NCBI GenBank assembly: GCA_914767885.1
Contig: CAJZBQ010000004.1
Span: 341,001-405,000, forward strand
DNA length: 64,000 nucleotides
Reading direction: 5' to 3'
Source of the DNA: Blepharisma stoltei
Lineage: Eukaryota > Ciliophora > Heterotrichea > Heterotrichida > Blepharismidae
Shown here: piece by piece, positions 62,701 through 64,000 of the stretch
Layout of the letters: every line of letters begins with the position of its first letter
How positions within the stretch are numbered: the first letter of the stretch is position 1
Notes under the pieces: model-generated
What the model was told of the DNA's origin: nothing
The model's input: only the letters and a program-made list of their open reading frames with translations
Databases searched by the model: none
Made by a program: the position numbers and the translations under genes

Positions 62701-64000
62701 CTGCTTGGCTCCTTCTCAATTATATGGGTCAGATGTAAGTGTATCTCTTTCAAATAATAAAGTAGAACTTGCTAGCTCTTCAGCTAAATATACATATTAT
62801 CTAGATGTGCAGGTCACTTCTGGCACTTCTTTATCAGGCCCAAGAACTGGTGGAACTTTAGTAACGATTACAGGAGTATCATTAGACCCTGCAATTTCCT
62901 GCATTTTTGGGGATCAGAGTGTTTCCATAGCCTCTCTTTCGACTCATCAACTCACATGCATTTCGCCAGCATATTATCCAGGAGGCTATGTGCCATTTAA
63001 ATTGACTGGGAATGGTGTAGGGATAACAGATTCAAGCCTGAAATTTTATTACTTTCCTGATATCATGGTCACTAGCATATCACCTAACATTATTCCAAGC
63101 TCTGGTGGAACTTTAGTTACAATCAATGGAGCAAACTTTTTTGAGTAAATTTTATGTAGTGGAGTTTATTGCAAGTTTGGGTCAACTGTTTCAAAAGCAG
63201 CTTATATAAGCAGCACACAAATCACATGTCAAGCTCCAAAGCAGCTTTCTGGAAGCGAAATTGTATTGAATCTTTCAGGCGATAATCAGAATTTCGTAGA
63301 TTTTAAAGAAATAACGACACTTTCTATATATTCTGATCCAACAATTTCTACCATTTCTCCGACTGTAGTAACCGAAAATACCATTATAAAAATCAGCGGG
63401 TCCGGCTTTATAGATACAAGCAACTTCATCTGCAAAATTGGAGGAGTCTCCTCCCCATGAAGATTTTTAGCTTCGAATCAGTTTTATTGTATTAACCCTG
63501 ATCTGTCAACAGACCAAGCTGAAATCGATGTTTCCCTAAATTCCCAAGACTTCTCAAAGCTCTATACAGTTAGCAACACCTATGAACCATTTGTTTTATA
63601 CGCAAAACCTTTCATTGGAAGAACACATGGAGGAGCATCGGTTTCAGTGATAACAACAAATGTCATAAATGGTCCATACATATCTTGTCTATTTGAGATG
63701 TACTATCCTCAATACTCAGGACTTACTAATCAGTTTATTGTTTCTGCTTCTTACCAAGACGAAACAACAATGATATGTGTTTCACCTCAAGTGAACTATC
63801 CAGGCACAGCAAAGATAAGGGTATCCAATGATGGCCAGCAATGGTCAAATTCTTATGCGGCATTTTATTATATCGAGACATGCAAGGATGGCATGGCATG
63901 CAGCGATAACAGCATAACTCAATGCTCAAAAGGAAAATACTGCCTTGAACAGGCCTGGTATCAAGAAATGAGCTGCGCTTATGGGTCGTATCAAGACGAA
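59703..64000 (+). CDS. Giant secreted TIG/IPT-repeat protein (3' end beyond window)
   Basis: Starts MFILYLLYLLSTTLGKLY, a signal peptide, at 59703. At least twelve TIG/IPT immunoglobulin-like modules follow, recognisable by I-x-P-x-x-G-(G/S)-T...V-x-I-x-G openings (SITPAKSYYPATLSLNGKYL, EPSQGKSSGGTTVTIVGS, ISPNIIPSSGGTLVTINGAN) and by a C-x-F-G strand in most modules (CSFGS, CIFGD, CRFGS, CLFGE, CKFGS). The build resembles fibrocystin/PKHD1-like and other ciliate surface TIG proteins. TGA is Trp many times (HQGWGGTVN, VGTWCLEI, CKWTLPSG). A 15 nt intron GTAAATTTTATGTAG is at 63145-63159 and an IES at 61094-61329. A Cys-rich segment (CKDGMACSDNSITQCSKG) begins at the right edge. Confidence 0.88.
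61094..61329. mobile_element. IES with AACCCC/AGTAATAA ends in the TIG gene
   Basis: 236 bp with inverted arms of about 90 bp: CAGTAATAAG...TTCGTGCTACGGAATTTTC and AAATAGCAATTTTATATGAA on the left, complementary GGAATTTT..TTCAAATAGT-type arm on the right ending TATTACTTGGGGAT. Bounded by TAA (61094-61096 and 61330-61332). Removal gives TVAAS-KNNFDLYCYS in frame. Arms have diverged, so it is older than the HDAC insert. No other copy here. Confidence 0.87.

Noticed and set aside
1..64000. tRNA, rRNA, CRISPR arrays, bacterial-type operons or origins
   Set aside because: No cloverleaf with a CCA-end context, no rRNA segment and no spaced direct-repeat array was seen. Gene structure is eukaryotic throughout.
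1..64000. Alternative idea that the interruptions are ordinary large introns
   Set aside because: Insert ends do not follow GT...AG; they coincide with direct repeats (TA, TTA, TGA or 9-17 bp duplications) and inverted termini, while true introns here are 15-16 nt.
1..64000. Alternative idea that in-frame TGA marks pseudogenes
   Set aside because: TGA occurs at conserved Trp positions in Myb, HDAC, acylase, PP2C, TMEM222 and TIG proteins, while TAA/TAG occur only at gene ends or in inserts.

Overview
The window looks like germline (micronuclear, or macronucleus-plus-IES) DNA of a heterotrich ciliate, most likely Blepharisma. Three things seen in the sequence point there. TGA is read as tryptophan in almost every long gene, while TAA and TAG end genes. 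Introns are about 15 nt long, and eight can be placed with confidence. Genes are also interrupted by AT-rich or inverted-repeat inserts whose removal at short direct repeats (mostly TA or TTA) restores the reading frame. Stentor has similar introns but the standard code; UGA=Trp with 15-16 nt introns and TA-bounded internal eliminated sequences (IESs) is the published Blepharisma picture. The genus is an inference.

Layout. 0-15 kb: R2R3-Myb protein, glutathione synthetase, a 5'-truncated LINE, a sphingomyelin-synthase-like membrane enzyme, a class II histone deacetylase, and a roughly 2,170-residue unknown protein split by eight predicted IESs. 15-24 kb: penicillin-acylase-like hydrolase, a Gln-rich coiled-coil protein, an unknown protein, the nucleolar WD40 protein NOL10/ENP2 and COQ10. 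24-37 kb: three long coiled-coil genes on the minus strand, crowded with mobile elements, then an IQ-motif protein. 37-49 kb: Rpr2-like zinc ribbon, TMEM222/RTE1, Rab7, a GPCR fused to a phosphatidylinositol-phosphate kinase, an HMG-box protein, a coiled-coil protein, NAC-beta/BTF3, an F-box-like protein, SUMO E1 subunit AOS1/SAE1 and a secreted thioredoxin-fold protein. 49-64 kb: the ciliary protein CCDC180, a PP2C phosphatase, an aquaporin, a COPI-associated membrane protein and the start of a giant secreted TIG/IPT-repeat protein running off the right edge.

Mobile DNA. At least nine inverted-repeat families are present. The commonest has ends reading CTCC-rich tract then CCGTGAGTGAAC, is about 380 bp when intact, and occurs ten or more times in all states of decay. 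Three unrelated families (CCGTGAGTGAAC, TTGATCGAACGA, TTTAAATTGGAAC) share one architecture: a hairpin of the terminal repeat at one end, a tandem direct pair at the other, a C/G tract at the tips and TTA target repeats. A second class, GC-richer and 415-560 bp long, carries 10-17 bp direct repeats like retroposons and sits inside six coding sequences and one IES. A 1.8 kb element with a 9 bp duplication and long (GGCCTATTTTTTTT)n tracts interrupts another gene. Nearly every insertion in a gene can be removed to give an intact frame, so the window is mainly a picture of genes that depend on precise DNA elimination.

Limits: all joins, introns and IES ends were worked out by eye from reading frames and repeats; no alignment or database search was run.
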